Of a stretch of DNA of 64,000 nucleotides, positions 11,916 to 24,600 are shown piece by piece (the first letter of the stretch is position 1; each line of letters starts with the position of its first letter). A program made the position numbers and the translations under genes. This DNA is from Henricia sp. BOLD:AAB3569 (lineage: Eukaryota; Echinodermata; Asteroidea; Spinulosida; Echinasteridae): contig JBBELK010000396.1 of assembly GCA_037783545.1 (NCBI GenBank), forward strand, positions 666,947 through 730,946. The letters run 5' to 3'. Under the pieces are notes generated by a model that had not been told where the DNA came from, searched no databases, and saw nothing but the letters and a program-made list of their open reading frames with translations.

Positions 11916-12322
11916 TAGCTAATTCCTACCCAGACCCAGGTATAACTTTATCCGCAAAATCTGGGGTCGGATAGTCTATTCCAACCTTCATGCATACCGA
12001 TTTTCGCAATTTATTCCCTAAAATATGAGCTAATCGGGAGTAAGAGCCTATCCGCGCCTTCACGCATACGGACCCAGAATTGTACACCGTAATTGGCAAC
12101 TGAAAAATTAATGCATGTATTGAGTCCATGAGTGTCGCGAGGCATAGGACAAAAGCACTAATAGGACAAATAGAAAAATGGGGTGGAGGAACAGGAAAAA
12201 GACAATCTTAGGAGGTACGATGTTTGTTTCCATTTTTAACTTGAAAATGCCAGAAGTGACCTCTTTGCTATCCTCTTGCAACAGGCCCCTTTAATGCACT
12301 CCTCTACTCGCACGTCTGAGCC

Positions 12323-12328
12323 TTTATT
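12323..12328 (-). promoter_or_regulatory. Candidate MAIP1 polyadenylation signal
   Basis: AATAAA on the minus strand, about 230 bp past the MAIP1 stop. It is the first canonical hexamer I see downstream. No transcript evidence is available. Confidence 0.4.
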
Positions 12329-12554
12329 GAAATTCGCCCTATTTCATTGTGAAAGCAGTGACACTGCATCCCAATTAATTTAAAAAACTGCAGCGCAAAT
12401 AAAAATGTCGAAAAAATTTCGGTATGAAGGGAGTCATAACCCCTTCCCCGATAATGCTGTACCATACAGGTTAAAAGCCGATGACGTGGTTCCACAAAGC
12501 CCCGATTTCAACTAACATTCACACCAAAAAAACAGCAGTGAGGTGCTTACTAAG

Positions 12555-12666
12555 TCATGACCATTCCTTTGGCAGCCATCGAGCCTCACTGTTTAACCAC
12601 TTGCCATGTTGGATGTATGTCACTACCCAGCTTGGATCCACACCTGCTGAGAAGTCACGGTGGAAT
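12555..12666 (-). CDS. MAIP1: MAIP1 coding exon 5 and stop
   Basis: Acceptor TTTCTGTAG|A, then FHRDFSAGVDPSWVVTYIQH and a short Trp-rich tail ending KEWS, TGA. The first base completes Glu, giving YEFHRDF against YEFQREF in human. A dispersed repeat ends only about 25 bp upstream of the acceptor. Confidence 0.92.
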
Positions 12667-15600
12667 CTACAGAAAGATATAAACAGAAAGTTTAAAGGAG
12701 CTTGTTCAGATTTGTCCATAAACTGGATTTTGTTCTAACCTAACAATCATACAAAAACTCCCCAAAATAGTATCCATACGAAGAAAACAGGTAAAAGTTT
12801 GGTGTAGTCATCACCGCACTGCTTTATACAAATCATCAGGTTTATTTGAAAATATCTTTAAAAATACATTTCAGAATGGTAATTAGAAAAACATGACAAA
12901 TGATAATGGTATCAAAATCTCAACATCCATGGAAAAAATGGGGTGGGCGCTACAAATGTGATCTGGACACACTATTTTAAAGTCAACATGGTATGGTACC
13001 TGATTACAACGGTAAACTCTCGTTATACATGTAAGCTTCCCTGATATAAAGCTCTTTTTCTGACATAAAGCTCCCTTTTCTACAGTCAGTCTCAGCCATT
13101 ATGCTATTCATGTTATTCATTGCATATATGCATAAGAGTTATTGCGCTCTCTAGATATAAGGGTCGTGTTACTTTGGACCCTTGAAGAGCACTGTAATGA
13201 GAGTTCACCGCACAGAAATTCAAAAAAAATATACATATGGTTAATTACTGAGACTCAAATTGAAAACTGCTGCAACTCTGGGCAGAAGCGCAGTGGCATA
13301 AGTCCCAGATTTCCCTTAAAGACCAAAGAACTTGTTCTCTATTGGACTACATCCTCAGGCAAAGTCTTGAGACCCCATCTGTGACAAGGGCATAACTATC
13401 AAGCAGCGTCAATCAAGATGTCACCAGGCCCTGTACCTCACTGATCGTGACTACGCAGATGATCTGGCACTCATTGTTGATCAACTTTGTGATGCGCAGC
13501 AGTTGTTGGCATCACTTGAGAATGCTGCAGCTAAGGTCGGTCTGCTTCTCAACACATAGAAGACAGAGTACCTGACCAACAACGAGAATAAAGACCATCT
13601 ACCAATATCTTCTAAGGATGGTAAACAACTAAAAGAAGTCAGTGATTTTACATGTAGGTACCTTGGTTCCTATATTGCCGACTCCAAGAAGAACTTTTTA
13701 ACACGCAAAGGTCAAGCTTGGAATGCCTGTAACAAGCTTCACAACATCTGGCAATCAAGCATAACAAAGTCAACAAAACTGGCGTTCTTCAGAGCCTGTG
13801 TAGAGAGCATCCTTACGGAGCCGAAACGTGGACCATGAAGAAGGAACTTCAAGACCGTCTTGATGGTACCTACATTAGGCTTCTTATGAGGGTGCAAAAC
13901 ATCTCGTGGCGTGAGCACAAGACAAAGATCAAATCTATGGCGACATTCCATCTATTTTGCAACCAATTCAAGAGCACGCTTTGCTGGTCACTGCTGCCGT
14001 GCTGAAGACCAGGTCATATCTGATTTGATGTTGGAGACTTCCGTGCCCCAACAGAGGACGAAGACCCTTCGACTACATCAACGTGATCAGCAGAGACACA
14101 CTTCACAATCGAGGACCTCCAACACAATGAGGGATAAGAACACCTGGCTCGGCGTTGCGAAAGAAATCTCGGTCGCGACCGCCAGATGATGATGACGATG
14201 TTCTCTAGTATTGCATACAGTTGAACCTTGATAGTAAGAGCACTGTTAATATATAACAAGGGAAAATTTAGGTCCCAATCTTATGTTCTTTATTGTTTCA
14301 ATTCCTGATAATACAAGGTACCATTCGAACAAGGTAATCTTTAAAGTACCAAGGACATTTTATTATAAAGGTTTACTGCATGCACAAAATGTTTATCACA
14401 TTTTGTAAGGTGCCTAATCACAATGGCAGTGGAATTTATAACCAAATATGAAAGGGGGGCGGCGAAGACTCAAGACCTACTCAAGACAACTCAAGACCTA
14501 CCGGTATGATGACACAGTTGGCAATGCTCTACTACAGATGAGCCATGGGGAAAGTGTTTATATTATTACCCATCATTAGGTTTTTAAGGACGATACAGTA
14601 CACTGTTCTCTTGGTGTTTCGTGGATGGCCAATTTGAATTTTATTAATGACTGCGAACTCCGTCTCCAATTTTAACTTCTTCAGTGTAGTGCAAGGAGAC
14701 ATTTTTATAAATCCAACAAATGTTTGAATAAGCAAATATTTTTGCTTAACGGCTTTATGAAATTGGCCCTTGATCATGCAAAACATACAACGCAGGGTTT
14801 TGTTTTGAAATCTGGGAATACTGGTCATCAAACCTCATTGCTAGACAGGACTTTTGAAAACAGTTTAACTTGGACTCACAAGGACAAATGAAGCCAACGC
14901 TACGCAAAATTAGTCATCTTAAAGGTAATGTTAAACTTTATTAATTAATGCCCACAGTCGCCACAGACATCAACTGATTTTAGGAAAACGCATGTACCTC
15001 CCTTTCCCTCCTATTTTTTTCATAAATGTGTGCTTTTTTTCGTACTCGCATTTCAATTCCAAAATTGTCCACCATGTTTTACTACTTGCAACTTCCGCAC
15101 AATTGCCAAGTGACGTCTTTACACTGAACTTTTGCACTGGAAACCCGCCCGTGAGCTGGGGCAAAGATGGCTGACACCGGAGCAGACAGGTGTTTCGCAT
15201 TTGTAAGCTCAACGAGTGCCACTAACATGGAGCTGGGAACTTGGAGTAATCATTTCCACTCCCCGTTTTCCTTTTCACTACGCTCACTCACTCCCCACCC
15301 CCTTTCTTCTCCGACTTACTCGTACGTGCAGCTTATGACACTTCCCATGTTCTTGAATGCTTCCTCAGATGTTCCTGGGTAAGGTCTGCCGATGCGCAGT
15401 CCAACCACTCCCTTGTCGCTCTCCTCGGAAGCCATGCTGTGACACCAGAACCGCATCAGGATATTCAGAAACTTTCCACCTGAGTGCAATATGGCACAAA
15501 CATACATGTATTATTCCATGGGTCATTCCATGTCAATTCAACACGCTTTTGAACCTGACTCTCACGGATTGAAATTAAATCCATTTTCTAGAAAAACATG

Positions 15601-18600
15601 AAAAACTCCTTTAATTGAACAGCATATTACATTGCCTATTTATTTCCATAAACACTTGATTCAATAAAAATTATACACTGTACCAGGCCTGCAAAACAGG
15701 GCTGACTACACAATTATGTATATATTTATATAATCATTATTAGGCCAAAAAAAAGGAACGATGTTTACCGGTAGCGTAAGTTGAAGCCTCCCAAAATGAC
15801 GCGGGGACGCAGTTTTCTTTGGGGGGTGGGGACGAGGGCGGGGGTAAGTGAATTCCAAGCAATAGTCAAGTTGACATGAAGCCAACAGGCATGTTTTTAA
15901 TCAAAACACTCAATTAAAATAAAAAACCTTTGACGCGCAGGGTTGAAAGTGACGCACACTAACGATATAGGTTTTTTTTTTGCGGGTTGAAAGTGACGCG
16001 CACTAATGCTAAACAAAGTTCTTTTTTTTTGCCTTTGTGACACGAACATTAATATTGATGTACTGATATACATGTACCTCTATCATCATAATGCACAGCT
16101 ACATTTTGTGGGAAAACATGTAAAACATCGTCTGTGGTGATCAGGATGTTGGAACGATCTCTGACCGCTAGACCTTGGCATGTTTTTTTCACTTCATCCA
16201 GCAGCTAAAAATGAGCAACAATTAAAATTTGTCAATTACAGATGTAATTTGGACCGCATGGACCCATGCTTTATCATCTTGAAGTGGGCGAGTAGCATAT
16301 TATGCACCTATCAATTGTTTCCCCCACCCCTCCCCTACTCGGGCTACCCCACCTAAGAGGTGGGGATTGTCACTTTTTGCGTGACAAAATCATCACCCCT
16401 GGGGCAACATTTAGGTGACCAAAATTACCACCCTCGGGTGCAAAACATGCGCGTCTTGTATACAAATGCACAGAAAATCTAAATTTAAAAGTGTTGATTG
16501 CCCCACCCAGTGGGGCATGAAAAACACCCACCTAGGGGGTGGGGCAGCGCGGGGGAGGGGAGGAGTGGGGGAAACAATTGATAGGTGCATCACAGGGTGT
16601 CCCAATATACCAAGGGCATAGGGGTCTTTCTATAAATTAGGGGTCCAAAAGTGTGACATTTGGTGTTTCCCGTTACACCTGATATGTGTTATAATTATTT
16701 TACATACAAAAATCATTAAAATGCCTTTAAACTATTTGTGTATGAATTGTACTTTATGTACTCACTCTTTTAGATGGAAAGTATTTGAAGAATTTGTCCT
16801 GAATTTAAAAGAACAAGATGTAAAATGTAACGTGGGACACCAAAATTTGACCCCTACACTCTAAAAACAGATTGGTTAAAAAAACTACCAATCTAATTGG
16901 TTGACCCCATATTGGTTGTTTCCAACCAATATATTGGTTAACTAGTGACCAATACGTTGGTTGTTCAGCAACCAATGACATTGGTTGAGTAATAAACCAA
17001 TCCTTTAACCAATACATTGGTCAATTCTGACCAATATGTTGGTTGTCCAGCAACCAATGGCATTGGTTGAGTAATAAACCAATCCTTTAACCAATACATT
17101 GGTCAATTCTGACCAATGTGTTGGTTGTCCAGCAACCAATGGCATTGGTTGATAAATAAACCAATCCTTTAACCAATACATTGGTCAATTCTGACCAATA
17201 TGTTGGTTGTCAAGCAACCAATGGCATTGGTTAAGTAATAAACCAATCCTTTAACCAATACATTGGTCAATAACGACCAATATGTTGGTTGTCCAGCAAC
17301 CAGTCACATTGGTTGAGTAATAAACCAATCCTTTAACCAATACATTGGTCAATAGTGACCAATATATGTTGGTTGTCCAGCAACCAATCACATTGGTTGA
17401 TCAATAAACCAATCCTTTAACCAATACATTGGTCAATTCTGACCAATATGTTGGTTGTCCAGCAACCAATCACAGTTGGTTGAGCAATAAACCAATCCTT
17501 TAACCAATACATTGGTCAATTGTGACCAATATGTTGGTTGTCCAACAACCAATCACATTGGTTGAGTAATAAACCAATCCTTTAACCAATACATTGGTCA
17601 ATTCTGACCAATATGTTGGTTGTCCAGCAACCAATCACATTGGTTGAGCAATAAACCAATCCTTTAACCAATACATTGGTCAATTGTGACCAATATGTTG
17701 GTTGTCCAACAACCAGTCACATTGGTTGAGTAATAAACCAATCCGTTAACCAATACATTGGTCAATAACGACCAATATGTTGGTTGTCCAGCAACCAATC
17801 ACATTGGTTGAGCAATAAACCAATCCTTTAACCAATACATTGGTCAATTGTGACCAATATGTTGGTTGTCCAACAACCAGTCACATTGGTTGAGTAATAA
17901 ACCAATCCGTTAACCAATACATTGGTCAATAACGACCAATATGTTGGTTGTCCAGCAACCAATCACATTGGTTGAGCAATAAACCAATCCTTTAACCAAT
18001 ACATTGGTCAATTGTGACCAATATGTTGGTTGTCCAGCAACCAGTCACATTGGTTGAGTAATAAACCAATCCGTTAACCAATACATTGGTCAATAACGAC
18101 CAATATGTTGGTTGTCCAGCAACCAATCACAGTTGGTTGAGCAATAAACCAATCCTTTAACCAATACATTGGTCAATTGTGACCAATATGTTGGTTGTCC
18201 AACAACCAATCACATTGGTTGAGTAATAAACCAATCCTTTAACCAATACATTGGTCAATTCTGACCAATATGTTGGTTGTCCAGCAACCAATCACATTGG
18301 TTGAGCAATAAACCAATCCTTTAACCAATACATTGGTCAATTGTGACCAATATGTTGGTTGTCCAACAACCAGTCACATTGGTTGAGTAATAAACCAATC
18401 CGTTAACCAATACATTGGTCAATAACGACCAATATGTTGGTTGTCCAGCAACCAATCACATTGGTTGAGCAATAAACCAATCCTTTAACCAATACATTGG
18501 TCAATTGTGACCAATATGTTGGTTGTCCAGCAACCAGTCACATTGGTTGAGTAATAAACCAATCCGTTAACCAATACATTGGTCAATAACGACCAATATG

Positions 18601-21600
18601 TTGGTTGTCCAGCAACCAATCACATTGGTTGAGCAATAAACCAATCCTTTAACCAATACATTGGTCAATTGTGACCAATATGTTGGTTGTCCAGCAACCA
18701 GTCACATTGGTTGAGTAATAAACCAATCCGTTAACCAATACATTGGTCAATAACGACCAATATGTTGGTTGTCCAGCAACCAATCACATTGGTTGAGCAA
18801 TAAACCAATCCTTTAACCAATACATTGGTCAATTGTGACCAATATGTTGGTTGTCCAGCAACCAATCACATTGGTTGAGTAAAAAACCAATCCGTTAACC
18901 AATACATTGGTCAATAACGACCAATATGTTGGTTGTCCAGCAACCAATCACATTGGTTGAGCAATAAACCAATCCTTTAACCAATACATTGGTCAATTGT
19001 GACCAATATGTTGGTTGTCCAGCAACCAATCACATTGGTTGAGTAAAAAACCAATCCGTTAACCAATACATTGGTCAATAACGACCAATATGTTGGTTGT
19101 CCAGCAACCAGTCACATTGGTTGAGTAATAAACCAATCCTTTAACCAATACATTGGTCAATAGTGACCAATATGTTGGTTGTCCAGCAACCAATCACATT
19201 GGTTGGGCAATAAACCAATCCTTTAACCAATACATTGGTCAATACGACCAATATGTTGGCTGTCCAGCAACCAATCAAATTGGTTGAGCGATAAATCAAT
19301 CCTTTAACCAATATATTAGTGACCAATATATTGGTTGTCCAGCAAACAATCATATTGGTTGAGCAATGATGAGCAATTTGTTTAATACATAGGCGAAATG
19401 ACGGTGACCAATTAATGTTGGTTATCCGGCAGTCAATCATTGTTTTAGTCATATTAACCATTGATTTAAACTTTTGTGATTGGTTGTAAAACAACCAGTC
19501 ACATTATTTACAATTTGTGACCAACTAGGCTAGATTCATTATCAGATATCAAGCAGCCTTTCAGCAATTAACCAATCTCCAATGGTTGACATTAGAATTG
19601 TGGCACAATCACATTGGTTCAGATATTAACCATCGTTATATTGGTAATTGGTTCACACATGAGCCAATTTTCAATTGGTTTCAACTAATACCTAATTGGT
19701 GCAGAGCTCTGTTAGGCTGATTGTCCGGTAACCAATCACATATTGGTTCAACTATCAACCAATCCTTGTTGGTTGCCTACAGTAGGACCGATTCCACTAT
19801 TTTGGGGGAGGTCACTGGTGCAAGATGATCCATTCCAAAGAGAAGTAGAACATAATTGTATATTCAAACTTTGTCATGCAATATCAAGGAATTGAAATTA
19901 TTGAAATTTCAGTCCTATTATTTTGTCAAAGATTTTAAGCATTATAGCCTTTATTTACTCATTTCTTAATGCATTTGGAATGACCCTGTATGAAAGTGGA
20001 ATTACCATGAGCCACGAGGAGCGCTTCATGCTGTGGTCAGCATTTTTACTGCATGCAGTAGTTTCAAACGGTCAAACACTAGTCAAACTATTACCTTCGA
20101 TCCTCTACAATCCGCTGCTTTCTTGCATCCGTTGTCAGTTTCCTCTGCTTTTCACCCGCTTTTCAGGTAGGACATATGTTTACATTTTATTTTGTATCAA
20201 CTTGGACAAAAGTAGTTATTGTATAAATTATCTGTGTATCTTCCGAATAGTGTGGTCTAAAATTCACCGTTTTGTAGAGGTTTTGAAATGAGAGCACGAA
20301 ACCGATAGAATAATGGGAGAAGCTTTTTGTATATTCATCCCACATAAATGAATATTTGAGAAAGATAAGCGATGTTAAGTTGTAATTTAGTGAGTTTTTA
20401 CTTTGAGGACAGTTCTGACTTTTTCAAAGTTGCATGGCATTTACAAAGTACATGTAAAAACATTATAATTATATATGGGACGTCCATACAGTACGCACTT
20501 TGTATATTCATCCATGGTATATGCATGGGTATGTACAGTGGTCAGTGCAATCCCCCTCCAAGGACGGCCACCATGTGCATGCTGTGTGGAGGCTCATGAC
20601 CAGTTCTTGGCATGGGGTCCTGGTTAGCCTTGAATTTTATAGCAGTGCAAACTGCAGTATTTGTGTATCAACTTCCACAGTAATGTCATGAGACAGTTTA
20701 CACTATATGCCTGTGAAGCAATCTTCCCTGCATATTTTAACGTGTTTTTGTTGTTGTTCATTTCATAATTATTGCGTATCTCAGATTGACGTGGACTTCG
20801 ATCTCTTTTCGGGGAACAGGCTGACACTCGAGGTACATGTAGCCTCCATGATGTAGCAGATAATGGACTTCCATGAGCTAGACTGCTGTAATGACACAGC
20901 TGTGCGTCTTGTAGCAGATTTGAATAAACAACATGGAACAGAATGATGATGCAGAAGAGGATATGGATGCCGACTACTCCCTATTCCCAGGTTAGTTTTG
21001 CTCTCTTTATTAAGCTTACTCTTTTTGCACAGTATTTTTTAAAACATGACAGAGGTGGTTCGATTTTTAAAAATAATGTTGACATTCACCGTGCACCTTA
21101 GGTAGGTGACCATCCTAGCGCCAGTGGATTCATAAGAATTGGTCAGAGTTGACATTACACAGAAAAGACTGATTTAGAAGCCCAGGTTGTATGTTTTATA
21201 TTAAACTGGAACTTCTCAGGAGAGGGGTCTCTCGAGAGGTACTACAGCAGTGCACTTGCCAGACATTGCTTTAAGGAAATTCGCCATTTATTTTGGTGTG
21301 ACCAATATCTAGTGATATGTTATTAATGCACTCCTATTTATTATTCCTTGATTGCTTCTTTGCAGAGGACATTATACTACATGTGTAACACAAAGAACAG
21401 AGTCTACCTCGAAGGAAAAAAAGGTGGAAGCTAGCCAAGCATAGTGGAAAAACGGAGAACCTTCATTGCACTGAAGGTAATTGGTACCATTGAAGATACT
21501 TTGGTTTTTGAGGTTTTGGAAACAAAATGTATGCGACATGTTAAATGCCGCCAGTTAGCATAGACAGGGTTGGCAGTCACACACATCAATCTGCATGGAA

Positions 21601-24600
21601 AACTTGCGGTAGGATACTGTATCTGATAGTCCAGATGTAAGGAAAAGAGGACCCAATTATAGCAGTTAATATGCTTTGCAAGTTTGTGATATTTTACATT
21701 GTGTGAGCCTGCTGACTGAAAACTTTAATACACCTATGTCAACAGTTTAACAATTTCGAGTTTCATATTTGCTAACATATATGAACCTTGCTTTTCAGCG
21801 TGGAGCCGACTTTGCTGGCTATATCCAGGTGAGGGACGAGGAATGCAGAAATCGGGAAGTGACTAGGCAGCTACAGGTCCTCATTCTTAGGAAACACAAT
21901 GCTGGATGCCAAGGAATTGTTTGTTTGTATTAAACAGTCAGGTTATCTATAAAGTGAATTATCTTGTGAAGGCAAGAAAAGCCATCATCATGTTTGCCTA
22001 TTACTATTTCTTAAGGAACAATAACGTAATCAGGATACAACAAATTAATATAAAAAAACAAAGTGACGCAATAACGTTTGTTTACAAACACAGCTAGCGC
22101 CAATCAAATATGCATGTAACAGCAGTGACGCTCCAGACGCTTGCGTCTTTTAAAAAATTGTAATATTAAATTAAATGTCCACTCCATGCATGCAGTACAG
22201 AGATAAATAATAATAATCTTTTCAACTCTGCAGCTGTACTGTATAGTATGTGAATCCATGCTCGGTGTCCATTTTAAATGTATATGCAGCGACATTCTTT
22301 AAAATAAAACATGTACAGGATGAACCCCAGCAATTATGTTGGTCTATATTAAATCATGTTGTTCTGTAAACAAATTAAACCAAACCACTTGCCTGGCAAC
22401 TTTAACCAATAATATTGGTCATTTCAGCCATTACAATTGGTTAATGTTGACAATTTTTTGGTCTTTTAAAGCAATATATTTGGTTATCTTTAACAAATAT
22501 ATTGGTTGTCTTGACCAATATGAAATGGTTAGTATTCTAACCAATATGTATTGGCTGGGAATTTAACCAATCAAGATTGGTTATGGATTGGTTAAAACGT
22601 TAACCGATCTAGATTGGTTAAATAAACAACTAAGATATGTTGGTTAATATTTTAACCGATATGGATTGGTTAAATAAACAACCAAGACATGTTGGTCAAT
22701 ATTCCAACCAATATGGATTGGTCAACTAAACAACCAAGACATGTTGGTTAGTATTCTAACCAATATGGATTGGTTAAATAAACAACCAAGACATGTTGGT
22801 TAATATTCCAACCAATATGGATTGGTCAACTAAACAACCAAGACATGTTGGTTAGTATTCTAACCAATATGGATTGGTTAAATAAACAACCAAGACATGT
22901 TGGTTAATATTCCAACCAATATGGATTGGTTAAATAAACAACTAAACAACCAAGACATGTTGGTTAGTACTCTAACCAATATGGATTGGTTAAATAAACA
23001 ACCAAGACATGTTGGTTAATATTCTAACCAATATGGATTGGTTAAATAAACAACCAAGACATGTTGGTTAATATTTCAACCAATATGGATTGGTCAACTA
23101 AACAACCAAGACTTGTTGGTTAGTATTCTAACCAATATGGATTGGTTAAATATACAACCAAGGGATGTTGGTTAATATCGTAACCAATATGGATTGGTCA
23201 ACTAAACAACCAAGACATGTTGGTTAGTATTCTAACCGATATGGATTGGTCAAATAAACAACCAAGAGATGTTGGTTAGTATTCTAACCAATATGGATTG
23301 GTTGAAAAAGTAAACCATATCAGATTGGTTATTTTAACCAATAGATTGGTTGGACACATATCTACCAACCACATTGGTTGAATTTGACCAATATATTGGT
23401 TAATTCAACCAATCTGTTTTTAGAGTGCTAAAAACAGATTGGTTAAAAAAACTACCAATCTAATTGGTTGACCCCATATTGGTTGTTTCCAACCAATATA
23501 TTGGTTAACTAGTGACCAATACGTTGGTTGTTCAGCAACCAATGACATTGGTTGAGTAATAAACCAATCCTTTAACCAATACATTGGTCAATTCTGACCA
23601 ATATGTTGGTTGTCCAGCAACCAATGGCATTGGTTGAGTAATAAACCAATCCTTTAACCAATACATTGGTCAATTCTGACCAATGTGTTGGTTGTCCAGC
23701 AACCAATGGCATTGGTTGATAAATAAACCAATCCTTTAACCAATACATTGGTCAATTCTGACCAATATGTTGGTTGTCAAGCAACCAATGGCATTGGTTA
23801 AGTAATAAACCAATCCTTTAACCAATACATTGGTCAATAACGACCAATATGTTGGTTGTCCAGCAACCAGTCACATTGGTTGAGTAATAAACCAATCCTT
23901 TAACCAATACATTGGTCAATAGTGACCAATATATGTTGGTTGTCCAGCAACCAATCACATTGGTTGATCAATAAACCAATCCTTTAACCAATACATTGGT
24001 CAATTCTGACCAATATGTTGGTTGTCCAGCAACCAATCACAGTTGGTTGAGCAATAAACCAATCCTTTAACCAATACATTGGTCAATTGTGACCAATATG
24101 TTGGTTGTCCAACAACCAATCACATTGGTTGAGTAATAAACCAATCCTTTAACCAATACATTGGTCAATTCTGACCAATATGTTGGTTGTCCAGCAACCA
24201 ATCACATTGGTTGAGCAATAAACCAATCCTTTAACCAATACATTGGTCAATTGTGACCAATATGTTGGTTGTCCAACAACCAGTCACATTGGTTGAGTAA
24301 TAAACCAATCCGTTAACCAATACATTGGTCAATAACGACCAATATGTTGGTTGTCCAGCAACCAATCACATTGGTTGAGCAATAAACCAATCCTTTAACC
24401 AATACATTGGTCAATTGTGACCAATATGTTGGTTGTCCAGCAACCAGTCACATTGGTTGAGTAATAAACCAATCCGTTAACCAATACATTGGTCAATAAC
24501 GACCAATATGTTGGTTGTCCAGCAACCAATCACATTGGTTGAGCAATAAACCAATCCTTTAACCAATACATTGGTCAATTGTGACCAATATGTTGGTTGT

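Larger units (their letters stand above)
16857..23427. mobile_element. E1 copy 1: 6.57-kb TIR element of hairpin satellites
   Basis: Inverted ends CACTCTAAAAACAGATTGGTT / AACCAATCTGTTTTTAGAGTG, TA before it. Inside: a left array (16877-19400) of an 82-bp monomer rich in TTGGT/ACCAA, a decayed zone, a 2.5-kb non-satellite core (about 19790-22330), and a right array (22400-23400) of a different 52-bp monomer. The right end abuts copy 2 directly. Confidence 0.88.

Noticed and set aside
19141-19494. 117-codon minus-strand ORF (repeated at 25051-25404)
   Set aside because: It reads through the satellite monomers; the periodic CWTTNILV pattern is a by-product of the repeat.
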